Of a DNA stretch of 64,000 nucleotides, positions 1 through 7,614 are shown in pieces. The stretch comes from Bacteriovoracaceae bacterium (lineage in GTDB: Bacteria; Bdellovibrionota; Bacteriovoracia; Bacteriovoracales; Bacteriovoracaceae): positions 24,248 to 88,247 of the forward strand of contig JAOARC010000012.1 of the NCBI GenBank assembly GCA_025210745.1. Direction: 5' to 3'. Both the position numbers and the translations under genes were made by a program. Below the pieces are notes generated by a model, which worked only from the letters and a program-made list of their open reading frames with translations, had not been told where the DNA came from and searched no databases. How positions within the stretch are numbered: the first letter of the stretch is position 1; each line of letters starts with the position of its first letter.

Positions 1-466
1 ATCCGGAACTGGAAAAAATGCAAAATATCACATATACAAATCTTTTAGATATTTTTAAAAATGTTGATATTTTAAGTCTCCACTGTCCCTTAAATGAACA
101 AACAAAATATATTATAAATAAAGACTCATTAAATCGAATGAAAAAAATATCTTTATTATTAATACTGGAAGAGGTGGGCTAATTAACACAAAAGATCTCA
201 TCGCTCATATGAAATCAAATAAAAAGTGCTCCGTCGCTTTAGATGTTTACGAATTTGAAGAAGATATATTTTTTCATGACTTTTCTCAAATAGGTATTGA
301 AGATGATGATCTCATAAGACTACTAAGCTTTCCCAATGTACTTGTTACATCTCACCAAGCATTTTTCACAAATGAAGCTTTAAAAAACATGGCACATACG
401 AGCTTACAAAATATAGCTTGCTACCTTGATGGTAAATCTCCCAACAGTAGTAATATTATTGTCTAG
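1..466 (+). pseudogene. ldhA: D-lactate dehydrogenase (LdhA-type) 3' part, frameshifted
   Basis: This is the C-terminal half of an NAD-dependent D-lactate dehydrogenase of the D-2-hydroxyacid dehydrogenase family, which would reduce pyruvate to D-lactate in fermentation. The gene enters from the left edge. One frame gives NVDILSLHCPLNEQ up to about position 146; a second frame gives INTGRGGLINTKDL, ALDVYE and the LdhA-specific FFHDFSQ and VTSHQAFFTNEAL segments to the stop at 464-466. The break lies in a run of seven A at 141-147; an eighth A would restore one continuous LdhA reading. It is therefore either a real frameshift (pseudogene) or a homopolymer error. The stop codon overlaps that of the convergent CBS gene (CTAG). 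Family assignment is strong; functional state is uncertain. Confidence 0.8.
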
Positions 467-843
467 GCCATTTCAATAATCGAATTTAAAGCATCTATTG
501 ATGTAAAAATACCATATAATTCATCATTAGATCCAACCACAAGAGCTGAGCCTATTTTTTTATTAGACATATAAAAAACAACATCCTTTAATAAAGCCGA
601 CTTTTGAACAGTAAAAGGATCTTCAGTCATAACATCACTGGCCTTTAGATTAGAGTCTTCTTGTACTTTTTCTAAATCTCTATGTGTAATAATTCCTACA
701 ACTTTATTACTTTTAACAATAGGAATATGTCTTATCTCATTTGTTTTCATTTTCATCTTTACCATAGAAATTGAATCTGTGTCATTTGCCGTAATAGGAT
801 CTACACTTGTAAACTCCTCTACCTTTAATGTTTGTATATCCAT
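463..843 (-). CDS. CBS-domain pair protein
   Basis: A 126-residue protein made almost entirely of two CBS motifs (a Bateman module), the first around residues 8-60 with HIPIVKSNKVVGIITHRDL, the second around 68-125 with SALVVGSNDELYGIFTSID. Such modules bind adenine nucleotides and report energy state to a partner. There is no catalytic domain, so it must act on another protein. The start is supported by AAGGAG seven bases before the ATG. It is convergent with the ldhA remnant and divergent from the globin gene; a second stand-alone CBS protein lies just beyond the globin. The target is unknown; an energy or oxygen-limitation role is inferred from the neighbours. Confidence 0.85.
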   Translation of the reverse strand: MDIQTLKVEEFTSVDPITANDTDSISMVKMKMKTNEIRHIPIVKSNKVVGIITHRDLEKVQEDSNLKASDVMTEDPFTVQKSALLKDVVFYMSNKKIGSALVVGSNDELYGIFTSIDALNSIIEMA

Positions 844-906
844 TTAAATTCTCCTTATAAATATAGATTATCCATCTATTAAATAAAAATATATGAGAAA
901 AATCAG

Positions 907-935
907 TATTTATTAATAAAGAAGTAAGTTATAAT
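907..935 (+). promoter_or_regulatory. Candidate promoter of the globin gene (possible leaderless start)
   Basis: A perfect TATAAT lies at 930-935, seven bases before the ATG at 943, so transcription would begin at or next to the start codon. No Shine-Dalgarno sequence precedes this ATG. The hexamer 17 bases further upstream (TATTTA) is a poor -35 box. I saw no clear FNR-type dyad between the divergent CBS and globin genes. Confidence 0.4.
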
Positions 936-942
936 GTAATAT

Positions 943-1392
943 ATGTTTCAAAAGAAAAGAAAAAAAAGCTGGCAAGAGAAAGTAAAAGAAGTATTTAACT
1001 CATACTATAGATGTGAAATTGATGATGCATTTACAAGGCAGTTTTATAAGAACCTTTTTTTCTTAAATCCAAAAATAGAAAAATATTTTGATAAAACAGA
1101 TTGGATATATCAAAGAAAAGCTTTAGTCCACGCATTGGATAATCTTTTTCATTTTTTAGATGATCCTGAAAATACTCATAAGAAAAACCAAATTATAAGA
1201 ATTGCTAAAACTCATTCAAAAAAGAACCTTAATATACATCCTCATGATTATTACTATTGGATCGATGCTCTTATTCTTACAATAAAAAAATTTGATAACA
1301 AATGGTACAACTCCCTAGAATTTTATTTTAGGGAGTGTTTATTTTTTCCGATAAGCTTTATTATATCTTTATATCATAAAGAAAAAGACTAA
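943..1392 (+). CDS. Single-domain bacterial globin
   Basis: A 149-residue protein with the globin pattern: an early helix with FYKNLFFLNPKIEKYF (around residues 34-49), an E-helix with Gln57 in the distal region, and an F-helix AKTHSKK whose His91 fits the proximal heme ligand, followed by HPHDYYYWIDALILTI, which resembles the G-helix of bacterial hemoglobins. Length suits a single-domain globin with no reductase domain. It probably binds O2 or NO in the cytoplasm. It sits between two CBS-domain genes, its stop overlaps that of the downstream convergent one (CTAA), and it has no visible Shine-Dalgarno sequence. Assignment rests on pattern recognition; a profile search should confirm it. Confidence 0.7.
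   Translation: MFQKKRKKSWQEKVKEVFNSYYRCEIDDAFTRQFYKNLFFLNPKIEKYFDKTDWIYQRKALVHALDNLFHFLDDPENTHKKNQIIRIAKTHSKKNLNIHPHDYYYWIDALILTIKKFDNKWYNSLEFYFRECLFFPISFIISLYHKEKD
1310..1346 (+). terminator. Terminator-like hairpin inside the globin gene
   Basis: ACTCCCTA (1310-1317) and TAGGGAGT (1330-1337) form a perfect 8-bp stem with a 12-base loop, followed by a T-rich stretch. It lies in the coding sequence about 50 bases before the globin stop. In the minus direction no T-run follows, so it would act only on globin transcripts. It may be a real intragenic terminator or chance. Confidence 0.35.
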
Positions 1393-1814
1393 TAGGCTTC
1401 ACTCAAATAATATTTTAATAAATCAGTTGATGTGATAATACCAACAAGGACATCATTTTTTTCAGTGACAGGGACAGCATGAAACTTTCCTTCTGCTAAA
1501 ATACTTGTTACTTCCTTAACATTTGCACTCAAATCAACAGTTACCGGTTTTCTTGTCATTGCTTCTCTTACAGAAGATAAATTATCTAAAAGAACATCTG
1601 CTTGCTTTGGATCCTGATTATAAAGTTCACCTGAATCGATTCTCATTAAATCATTGTAACTTAAAATTCCTATTATCTGATCACCGCTCATTACAGGTAA
1701 ATGATGAATACCATTATTAGAAAATAATTCCCTTGCCTCTGATAACTTTGTATTTAGTGTTATCTTGTGTACATTTTTAGTCATAACATTGTTTACTGAT
1801 TCATTTCTTTTCAT
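1389..1814 (-). CDS. CBS-domain pair protein
   Basis: A 141-residue two-CBS protein: VNNVMTKNVHKITLN opens the first module, HHLPVMSGDQIIGILSYNDLM closes it, REAMTRKPVTVDLSANV opens the second, and HAVPVTEKNDVLVGIITSTDLL ends it. I place the start at 1814 rather than at the in-frame ATG at 1847, because AAGGAG stands about six bases before the ATG at 1814. Like its partner at 463-843 it has no effector domain and should sense adenine nucleotides. It is convergent with the globin gene (stops overlap) and divergent from the beta-CASP nuclease gene. The target is unknown. Confidence 0.85.
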   Translation of the reverse strand: MKRNESVNNVMTKNVHKITLNTKLSEARELFSNNGIHHLPVMSGDQIIGILSYNDLMRIDSGELYNQDPKQADVLLDNLSSVREAMTRKPVTVDLSANVKEVTSILAEGKFHAVPVTEKNDVLVGIITSTDLLKYYLSEAY

Positions 1815-1936
1815 ATCAATACTCCTTACTTTTTTCCAAATTAACATAGGCTTGAAATAAAAACATGACTATTGTCAGTAATATGAAATGATAGTAATTA
1901 TATGATATATATTATATTGTAAAAGTAAGGTTTTAT

Positions 1937-3241
1937 ATGAAATTAACTTTTTTGGGAGCAGCACAAACAGTAACAGGCTCTAAGACATTATTGGAATATC
2001 AAGATTTCAAAATCTTAATTGACTGTGGAATGTATCAAGGACAAGAAGATAGTTTTAACCAAGAACAAGAATCTATTAATTATGCACAAATAGACTATAT
2101 TTTTATAACACATGCTCACTATGACCACTGCGGTTATCTTCCTGTTGCCATAAAAAATGGTTTTAATGGTATTATTTATTGTAGTGCTATAACAAAAGAT
2201 CTCATTAGCATTGTTCTCAATGATGCTTATAAAATTCAATTTAATACAGGACAAAAGGATGAATCTTTATATTATGATGAAATACATCTGCAACAAGCTC
2301 TTGCATGCATTATTACATTAGAAGATGAATTCCAACTAAGTTCTAATATTAGAGTAAAAGTTTATGATGCTGGTCATATTTTAGGAGCAAAAAGCTTTTT
2401 GTTTTCTATTGATAATAAAAAGATATGGTTCTCTGGTGATATAGGAAGAAAAGATAATACAATACATATAACGCCTAAAATACCTGAACAAGCAGATATT
2501 GCGATAATTGAATCTACCTATGGAGATAGAATTCATCCTTCTCTAGAGCAAACTCAAAATATTTTAGAACAAGCCATTTTTGATACAAAAGAAAATAATG
2601 GAGTTCTTCTTATTGCAGCTTTTGCAATTGCAAGAACACAAGAAATTATATACGAGCTCTATAAAATTTACGATAAAATACATCTACCTATATATATAGA
2701 TAGTCCTATGGCCATAAATGCTACAAAAGTTTATGAACTCAATTCACATAAACTATCTATTACTAAAAACGAATTTGAAAAAGCGTTGTCAAAATGTAAG
2801 GTCATAGAATTTCCAAAAGATACTAAAAACTTACAAAAAAAATGCAAACCTTATATTCTTATTAGTTCAAGTGGTATGCTTGGTGGAGGAAAAATCCTAT
2901 CTCACTTCGAAAAGATATATAATAATAAAAAGAATACGATTTTACTTACTGGATACCAAGCCCAAAACACACTTGGTTTTAAACTTGAAAATAATATCAC
3001 TCCTATTATTTTCAAATCAAAGCAAATAAATGTTCAGGCACAAGTAAAAACAATTCACGGTTTATCAGCTCATGCTGATAAACTACAATTAGCTGATTAT
3101 CTTTGCCAAATAAAGGGACTAAATAAAATAATTTTAAATCATGGGCAAAAAAACAGCACTCATCAGTTTCAAAGTTTTTTAGAAAAAAAGCTTAATATAA
3201 AAACAGATATTGCACTAAGGAATAACTCTTTTGAAATCTAA
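1937..3241 (+). CDS. Beta-CASP metallo-beta-lactamase-fold ribonuclease
   Basis: A 434-residue member of the MBL-fold family with a beta-CASP insert (CPSF73/Ysh1-like RNA-processing nucleases). The zinc motif is THAHYDHCGYLP (His59, His61, Asp63, His64), followed by DAGHILGAKSF and FSGDIGR for the remaining metal ligands. Beta-CASP motifs follow: ESTYGDR, IDSPMAINAT, ISSSGMLGGG and the C-terminal LSAHADK. It should cut RNA in the cytoplasm. The start follows a TAAGG element. Its last 11 bases overlap the downstream ATP-cone nuclease gene, so the two are probably translationally coupled. Family assignment is firm; the RNA substrate is unknown. Confidence 0.9.
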   Translation: MKLTFLGAAQTVTGSKTLLEYQDFKILIDCGMYQGQEDSFNQEQESINYAQIDYIFITHAHYDHCGYLPVAIKNGFNGIIYCSAITKDLISIVLNDAYKIQFNTGQKDESLYYDEIHLQQALACIITLEDEFQLSSNIRVKVYDAGHILGAKSFLFSIDNKKIWFSGDIGRKDNTIHITPKIPEQADIAIIESTYGDRIHPSLEQTQNILEQAIFDTKENNGVLLIAAFAIARTQEIIYELYKIYDKIHLPIYIDSPMAINATKVYELNSHKLSITKNEFEKALSKCKVIEFPKDTKNLQKKCKPYILISSSGMLGGGKILSHFEKIYNNKKNTILLTGYQAQNTLGFKLENNITPIIFKSKQINVQAQVKTIHGLSAHADKLQLADYLCQIKGLNKIILNHGQKNSTHQFQSFLEKKLNIKTDIALRNNSFEI

Positions 3242-4055
3242 TGAAATTGTTCCCATATTAATAAAAAAAAGGTCTCGTGCCTTTGAACAATTTGATTTAA
3301 ATAAATTTAAAAAAAGTATCCTAAAATCTGGCCTCGAAAAAGAAAAACTCACTCAAGTTATTCATGAAATAGGTAATCCAAAAGACTATTTTTCGACAGC
3401 AGAACTTAGTTCTAAAACATATAAGCTTTTGTTGCGACACTCTAAAGCCTATGCCGCAAATTATAACCTTAAAAAAGCAATACAAAACCTTGGACCAACT
3501 GGATATCCTTTTGAAATTCTCTGTGGACAAATTCTTCAGGCTAAAGGATATAACACACAAATTTCAGTTATTGTAGAAGGGAAATATGTAAAACATGAAG
3601 TTGATGTTATTGCTAAAAGACAGGATAAAATATTATATTGTGAATGTAAGTTTCATTCCAAATATTCATTTAAAAATGATGTCAAAGTTCCTTTATATAT
3701 TCACTCAAGATGGATAGATATACAGAATAATATGCCAAATAAAATATCCTATGCTCTAATATCTAATACTAGCTTCTCTAAAGATGCCATGGCTTATGCA
3801 AATGGTGTAGGACTTGAACTCTACTCTCTTTGTAATAAGCATACTAAAAGTATATTAGATCTTATAAAAAAATATAAAGTATATCCCATAACAAGCTTAA
3901 AATCTCTTCCATTAAAAAACAAAAAAAATCTTTTAAATAAAGGGATTGTTACGATTAAAGAACTTAATAATTCTATGTTAGAAAAAGAATTAATTGAACT
4001 AAAAAAAATAAAAAAGATTATGCAAGAAATTACAATCTTAACTAGACCAAATTAA
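3231..4055 (+). CDS. ATP-cone / Mrr-type nuclease / helix-hairpin-helix fusion
   Basis: A 274-residue protein with three parts. Residues 6-90 look like an ATP-cone (IKKRSRAFEQFDLNKFKKSI ... YFSTAEL), the nucleotide-sensing module of ribonucleotide reductases and NrdR. Residues 90-200 look like an Mrr/PD-(D/E)XK nuclease, with EVDVIAK and YCECKFH supplying the Asp and Glu-X-Lys metal-site residues. The C-terminus (SLKSLPLKNKKNLLNKGIVT) resembles a helix-hairpin-helix DNA-binding segment. The start is TTG, supported by AAGGA nine bases upstream, inside the end of the beta-CASP gene. I infer a nucleotide-gated nuclease working with the RNase; this is untested. Confidence 0.75.
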   Translation: MKSNEIVPILIKKRSRAFEQFDLNKFKKSILKSGLEKEKLTQVIHEIGNPKDYFSTAELSSKTYKLLLRHSKAYAANYNLKKAIQNLGPTGYPFEILCGQILQAKGYNTQISVIVEGKYVKHEVDVIAKRQDKILYCECKFHSKYSFKNDVKVPLYIHSRWIDIQNNMPNKISYALISNTSFSKDAMAYANGVGLELYSLCNKHTKSILDLIKKYKVYPITSLKSLPLKNKKNLLNKGIVTIKELNNSMLEKELIELKKIKKIMQEITILTRPN

Positions 4056-4059
4056 AAAT

Positions 4060-4110
4060 AAGGCCATCTTCACTTTTTAGAGACTTTTAAGATGCAGATG
4101 GCCTTTATTT
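4060..4110. terminator. Bidirectional terminator
   Basis: AAGGCCATCT (4060-4069) and AGATGGCCTT (4096-4105) form a perfect 10-bp stem with a T-rich tail on the plus side. The loop of about 26 bases is long. It separates the convergent nuclease and HU/IHF genes. Confidence 0.7.
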
Positions 4111-4115
4111 AATAC

Positions 4116-4421
4116 CTAAGCTTCTCTGATAACGTATTTATCTTTTCCTGCATCAACCATTTCCTTAAGTTCTTTACCAACTTTAAAGAATGGGACTTTT
4201 TTAGGATCGACTTTTACAACCTTACCTGTCTTAGGATTCCTTCCTTCATATGCTTTGTAATTTCGATTAGCGAATGAACCAAACCCTCTAATTTCAATTC
4301 TCTCATCATCAAATAAAGCCTGAATCATTGTATCAAACGTGATATTAACAATTTTATCTGCTTGCTCCGATGTTAGATTTGCCTGTTTTTCAATTACAGA
4401 AATTAAATCCGCTTTTGTCAT
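4116..4421 (-). CDS. HU/IHF-family DNA-binding protein
   Basis: A 101-residue nucleoid protein. MTKADLISVIEKQANLT is the N-terminal helical dimerisation part; RIEIRGFGSF and GRNPKTGKVVKV are the family hallmarks, including the beta-arm that enters the DNA minor groove, and VPFFKVGKEL ends the conserved region. The IEIRGFGSF wording is closer to IHF-beta than to typical HU, so the exact subtype is left open. AAGGAG lies seven bases before the ATG. The upstream minus-strand DNA has AT-rich -10-like sequences. A single IHF-type gene is relevant here because two sigma-54-type promoters, which often need DNA bending, lie elsewhere in the window. Confidence 0.93.
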   Translation of the reverse strand: MTKADLISVIEKQANLTSEQADKIVNITFDTMIQALFDDERIEIRGFGSFANRNYKAYEGRNPKTGKVVKVDPKKVPFFKVGKELKEMVDAGKDKYVIREA

Positions 4422-4617
4422 TTTATTTTCTCCTTAAATAAAGAAATAAATAATTTTCAATGCTTATAATATATTATCGGTCTAACTGCCTAAAAACATA
4501 AGCCCCTGCAAAATTTTTATGGCGACTTAAGTTGTTAAAACTACATATAAATCCCCTAACTACTCGTATTTAAGGTGTAAAAGAGCTTAAAATAAAACCG
4601 CTATGCTAAGATATTAC

Positions 4618-4645
4618 TAAGGAAATTTTTTCCTCTTTCCGATAT
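4618..4645 (+). promoter_or_regulatory. FliA-like promoter candidate of the lipoprotein gene
   Basis: TAAGGAAA at 4618-4625 and TCCGATAT at 4638-4645, 12 bases apart, resemble the sigma-28 consensus TAAA-N15-GCCGATAA. Transcription would start near 4651, which excludes an ATG at 4644 and favours the start at 4674. The match is inexact. Confidence 0.35.
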
Positions 4646-4673
4646 GAAAAGTAGGATTAGGGAATTTAGAAAA

Positions 4674-6146
4674 ATGAAAACAATTATCATATTACATTTA
4701 TTAATTATAAATCTACTTGTTAGCTCATGTAATGAACCACCACAGATGCCTATTGTTGATCAAATTGTAGGAGAACGAACAAATGGTATTAGTGATGATG
4801 ATGACAATGATGTAAAACAAAGGCCTGATGATGCTATTTTCATAAGTTCAGACTTTTGTGTTTGTACTCAGGGTAAAGGAAGAAATATTAGTGCTACCTG
4901 TGATACAACTTGTGCGGCAAAACAATCTTCAACAGTTACAACACCTCAATTTTTTATCAATGTTACAACTAGTGCAGAAGTTCAATCTTCAGACTTTCAG
5001 GATCTTCAAGGATGGTGTTCTCGAAACTTAACTGATCCTGATACAGGAGAGAGTCTTGAAGAAGATCAAGCATCTTGTTCTATTGTTTTTAAGGATAGAC
5101 AAACAAATCAAGTCGTTCATGATATAGTTATCCAAGAAGCATCCATAACAGGAAATTCTCTTGTGGTAGATATTCCAAGTGTTACCCAAGATAAAAGCTT
5201 TTTCTTTGTTATTAGAGAAAATGCTTCTACAAAAGAAAGTGATGTTAAAGATATTAGAATACTAACAGAACTTACTGATACAATGTTAGATGCTCCCTTA
5301 ATGGTACAAGGTTTAACTCAATACGCTTGTCTCAACTCAGAAGTTACAACAGATCCAAACAATCAAAATAATCTTTATTATGAAAACACACAAAAAGTTC
5401 ACTTTTATTATGATGATGCCAATAGACCTGATCCCACGATATCTTCCACAATTGATGGAGTAAATTGTCATACAACAGCTAATCCAATTAATACAACTCC
5501 ATTAATCGATCAAAGCCCAGGACAAATAAAAATTTGGCAAAAAACTGATCCAAGATTTGGATCCGCAAAAGATCCAATAACCAATACACCAACTGGATAT
5601 ATGCATATTGATGAAATAATTAGAGGTATTGCTGAAGAATATGGACAAATTTTTACAGCAACACCAACTTATTTTAAACAATTTGAATTCTTTGCTGACC
5701 CAATAGACGCATCAACCCAAGGTAGTGGGCAAAAGTTAATGGGATATTATATGAGTGCATGGGAAGATTCTCAAACTCAACTACACTTTTGTCCTACTCA
5801 TACAAACTATATAAGTAATAATCCTATTTTTAAAGCAATTAGTGAGATCGTTGATATCGATACACAAGCTTTATATTTAGCAAAACAACAAGGTAAGGAA
5901 GATTATATTTTTGTCACAGAAGGACAAATCTATAATAAAAGATTTTATATTGAAAATGGACAAGAAATACCTCCAACAGACCAAACAATTAGAGGTAAGC
6001 AAATTCAGTTTTACTGGCCACTTAGTGAGGATACTCCTCTAGTAAAAAAACCTCATCAAGTTGTTTACACAATACAAGCTCCTGATGCTGATAATCCTGC
6101 AGATAATCCTCATGATAATAGAATTGGATGCGTCCCTAAATTATAA
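4674..6146 (+). CDS. Cys-rich secreted lipoprotein, unknown function
   Basis: A 490-residue protein with a lipoprotein signal peptide (MKTIIILHLL ... LLVSSC; lipobox VSSC, Cys19 lipidated). A short acidic linker (SDDDDNDV) follows, then a cysteine cluster CVCTQGKGRNISATCDTTC. The rest is polar and beta-like with scattered cysteines, as expected for an oxidised periplasmic or surface domain. I recognise no known domain. The ATG at 4674 is preferred to the in-frame one at 4644 because it starts exactly at the signal peptide, has AGGGA upstream, and fits the promoter candidate. Its stop overlaps that of the convergent 6141-6707 gene (TTATAA). Probably outer-membrane anchored. Confidence 0.75.
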   Translation: MKTIIILHLLIINLLVSSCNEPPQMPIVDQIVGERTNGISDDDDNDVKQRPDDAIFISSDFCVCTQGKGRNISATCDTTCAAKQSSTVTTPQFFINVTTSAEVQSSDFQDLQGWCSRNLTDPDTGESLEEDQASCSIVFKDRQTNQVVHDIVIQEASITGNSLVVDIPSVTQDKSFFFVIRENASTKESDVKDIRILTELTDTMLDAPLMVQGLTQYACLNSEVTTDPNNQNNLYYENTQKVHFYYDDANRPDPTISSTIDGVNCHTTANPINTTPLIDQSPGQIKIWQKTDPRFGSAKDPITNTPTGYMHIDEIIRGIAEEYGQIFTATPTYFKQFEFFADPIDASTQGSGQKLMGYYMSAWEDSQTQLHFCPTHTNYISNNPIFKAISEIVDIDTQALYLAKQQGKEDYIFVTEGQIYNKRFYIENGQEIPPTDQTIRGKQIQFYWPLSEDTPLVKKPHQVVYTIQAPDADNPADNPHDNRIGCVPKL

Positions 6147-6707
6147 TAAGTTCCAAGTCGGTTTTATATTTTCATAGAATATATAAACAAAGCAGGTCAC
6201 ATTAATACTAAAACAGCCAACACCAATAAGAATTTTATTAAAAATCCTTTTGAATAATCCTCCCTTAGAATTAATGAGATTTAATATAAAACCAATCACT
6301 AAAACAGCAATAACAATAATACCATAAACCTTTAAATCCTCGTCTCTATTGATGATCATTAAAAAAGATGGCATTGCTTTTTTGTCTCTTAACCATTTTA
6401 TAAGAAAATTATATACTTTAGGATTATTACTTAAAAAACTACTCACTATCTTATTATGATTTGCTCCAGAATCAATTATGGCCCTTAACTGGCCTTCGCT
6501 CATAGAAGAAAAAGGATTATTTTTTATGTGCTTTATAAGATTTTGTTTAACTTCTTTTGAAATATAATCAGTGAAGATTGAATTTTTAATTTGCGTAAAA
6601 GCCAGAGGATCTGCTAAGTCTTTTATAGTTTTATCATACTTTTGTTCAAGATTCTCTTGCTGAGAAAACCCAGCAAGAGATATTAAAAATAATAAAAGTA
6701 TTTTCAA
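6141..6707 (-). CDS. Small membrane protein downstream of secF, unknown
   Basis: A 188-residue protein with an N-terminal hydrophobic segment (MKILLLFLISLAGFS, likely a signal peptide), a charged region of about 110 residues, and two C-terminal membrane segments (GIIVIAVLVIGFILNLI and GVGCFSINVTCFVYIF). The initiation codon appears to be TTG, three bases after the secF stop and without a good ribosome-binding site, so translation is probably coupled to secF. I do not recognise a family. Its position suggests co-expression with SecDF, perhaps an accessory of the translocase, but that is inference only. Confidence 0.6.
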   Translation of the reverse strand: MKILLLFLISLAGFSQQENLEQKYDKTIKDLADPLAFTQIKNSIFTDYISKEVKQNLIKHIKNNPFSSMSEGQLRAIIDSGANHNKIVSSFLSNNPKVYNFLIKWLRDKKAMPSFLMIINRDEDLKVYGIIVIAVLVIGFILNLINSKGGLFKRIFNKILIGVGCFSINVTCFVYIFYENIKPTWNLL

Positions 6708-6710
6708 AAC

Positions 6711-7598
6711 TTAGTTTTTCTTGAACTTATCAAAGAAAAGAATTGTTGGAGCGGCAACATATAAAGATGAATAAGTTCCAATTAAAACCCCAAGACAAAT
6801 AACAAAGAAAAAGTCATGAATAACTCCACCACCCATCATAAACATAATAAATGCAACGATAAATGTTGTAATTGATGTTAGTATTGTTCTTGTTAGTGTC
6901 TCATTTAGAGCTTTATTAATTTTGTCCTTAAGAGAACTTCCCGCAGATCTTTCCTCATGTTCACGTACTCTATCATAAACAACAACAGTATCGTTAACAG
7001 AATAACCAATAACAGCTAAAAGAGCTCCTACGATTTGTAGAGAAAACTCTTTATCTAATAGACAAAAAATACCTACAATAATAACAACATCATGAATTAA
7101 GGCTACAATCGCTCCAGGAGAATACTTATAATCAAACCTTAACGCTATATAAATCATAATCATAAGTAATGCCCAAATCATGGCCTGAAACCCAGAAATT
7201 CTTAATTGTTCACCTGCTTTTGGTCCAACGATATCTGTTTTTAAAATATCTGGATTTTGATTAGCAAAATCAGTTTTTAGCATTGTTGTAATTTTATCAG
7301 TAACTTTGTTTAAATCTTTTTCAGAAGCACTAACTTTTATTAGATATTCACTATTACTAGCTTCGCCAATTGACTGAACTTGTGATGATTTAAAGTTATG
7401 GCTTTTTAAAGAAGTTCGTAAATCATTAAGATTTACTGTTTTGCCAAATTTTACTTGGACTTCTGCTCCACCTTTAAAATCAACTCCATAGTTAAGCCCC
7501 TTAGAAGCAAAAAGGTAAATAGAAGCTAAAACAAATATTAGTGAAAAAATAGTTGTTATAGGAAATTTTCCAACAAAATTAAAATTATATTTACTCAT
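6711..7598 (-). CDS. secF: Protein translocase subunit SecF
   Basis: A 295-residue SecF, partner of SecD in the inner-membrane complex that uses proton motive force to pull preproteins out of SecYEG. Visible are the N-terminal membrane segment, the motif GLNYGVDFKGGAEVQVKF, a periplasmic domain (about 45-125), and the five-helix C-terminal half with ALIHDVVI, GYSVNDTVVVYDRVREH and the end helices. Length matches stand-alone SecF proteins. AAAAGG lies before the ATG, and the gene starts 16 bases after secD. Confidence 0.96.
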   Translation of the reverse strand: MSKYNFNFVGKFPITTIFSLIFVLASIYLFASKGLNYGVDFKGGAEVQVKFGKTVNLNDLRTSLKSHNFKSSQVQSIGEASNSEYLIKVSASEKDLNKVTDKITTMLKTDFANQNPDILKTDIVGPKAGEQLRISGFQAMIWALLMIMIYIALRFDYKYSPGAIVALIHDVVIIVGIFCLLDKEFSLQIVGALLAVIGYSVNDTVVVYDRVREHEERSAGSSLKDKINKALNETLTRTILTSITTFIVAFIMFMMGGGVIHDFFFVICLGVLIGTYSSLYVAAPTILFFDKFKKN

Positions 7599-7614
7599 TA
7601 TATTTTCCTTTTAA

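Noticed and set aside
4475..4485. CCGATAA on the minus strand before the HU/IHF gene as a FliA-type promoter
   Set aside because: No TAAA at the right distance; an ordinary AT-rich -10 box is more likely.
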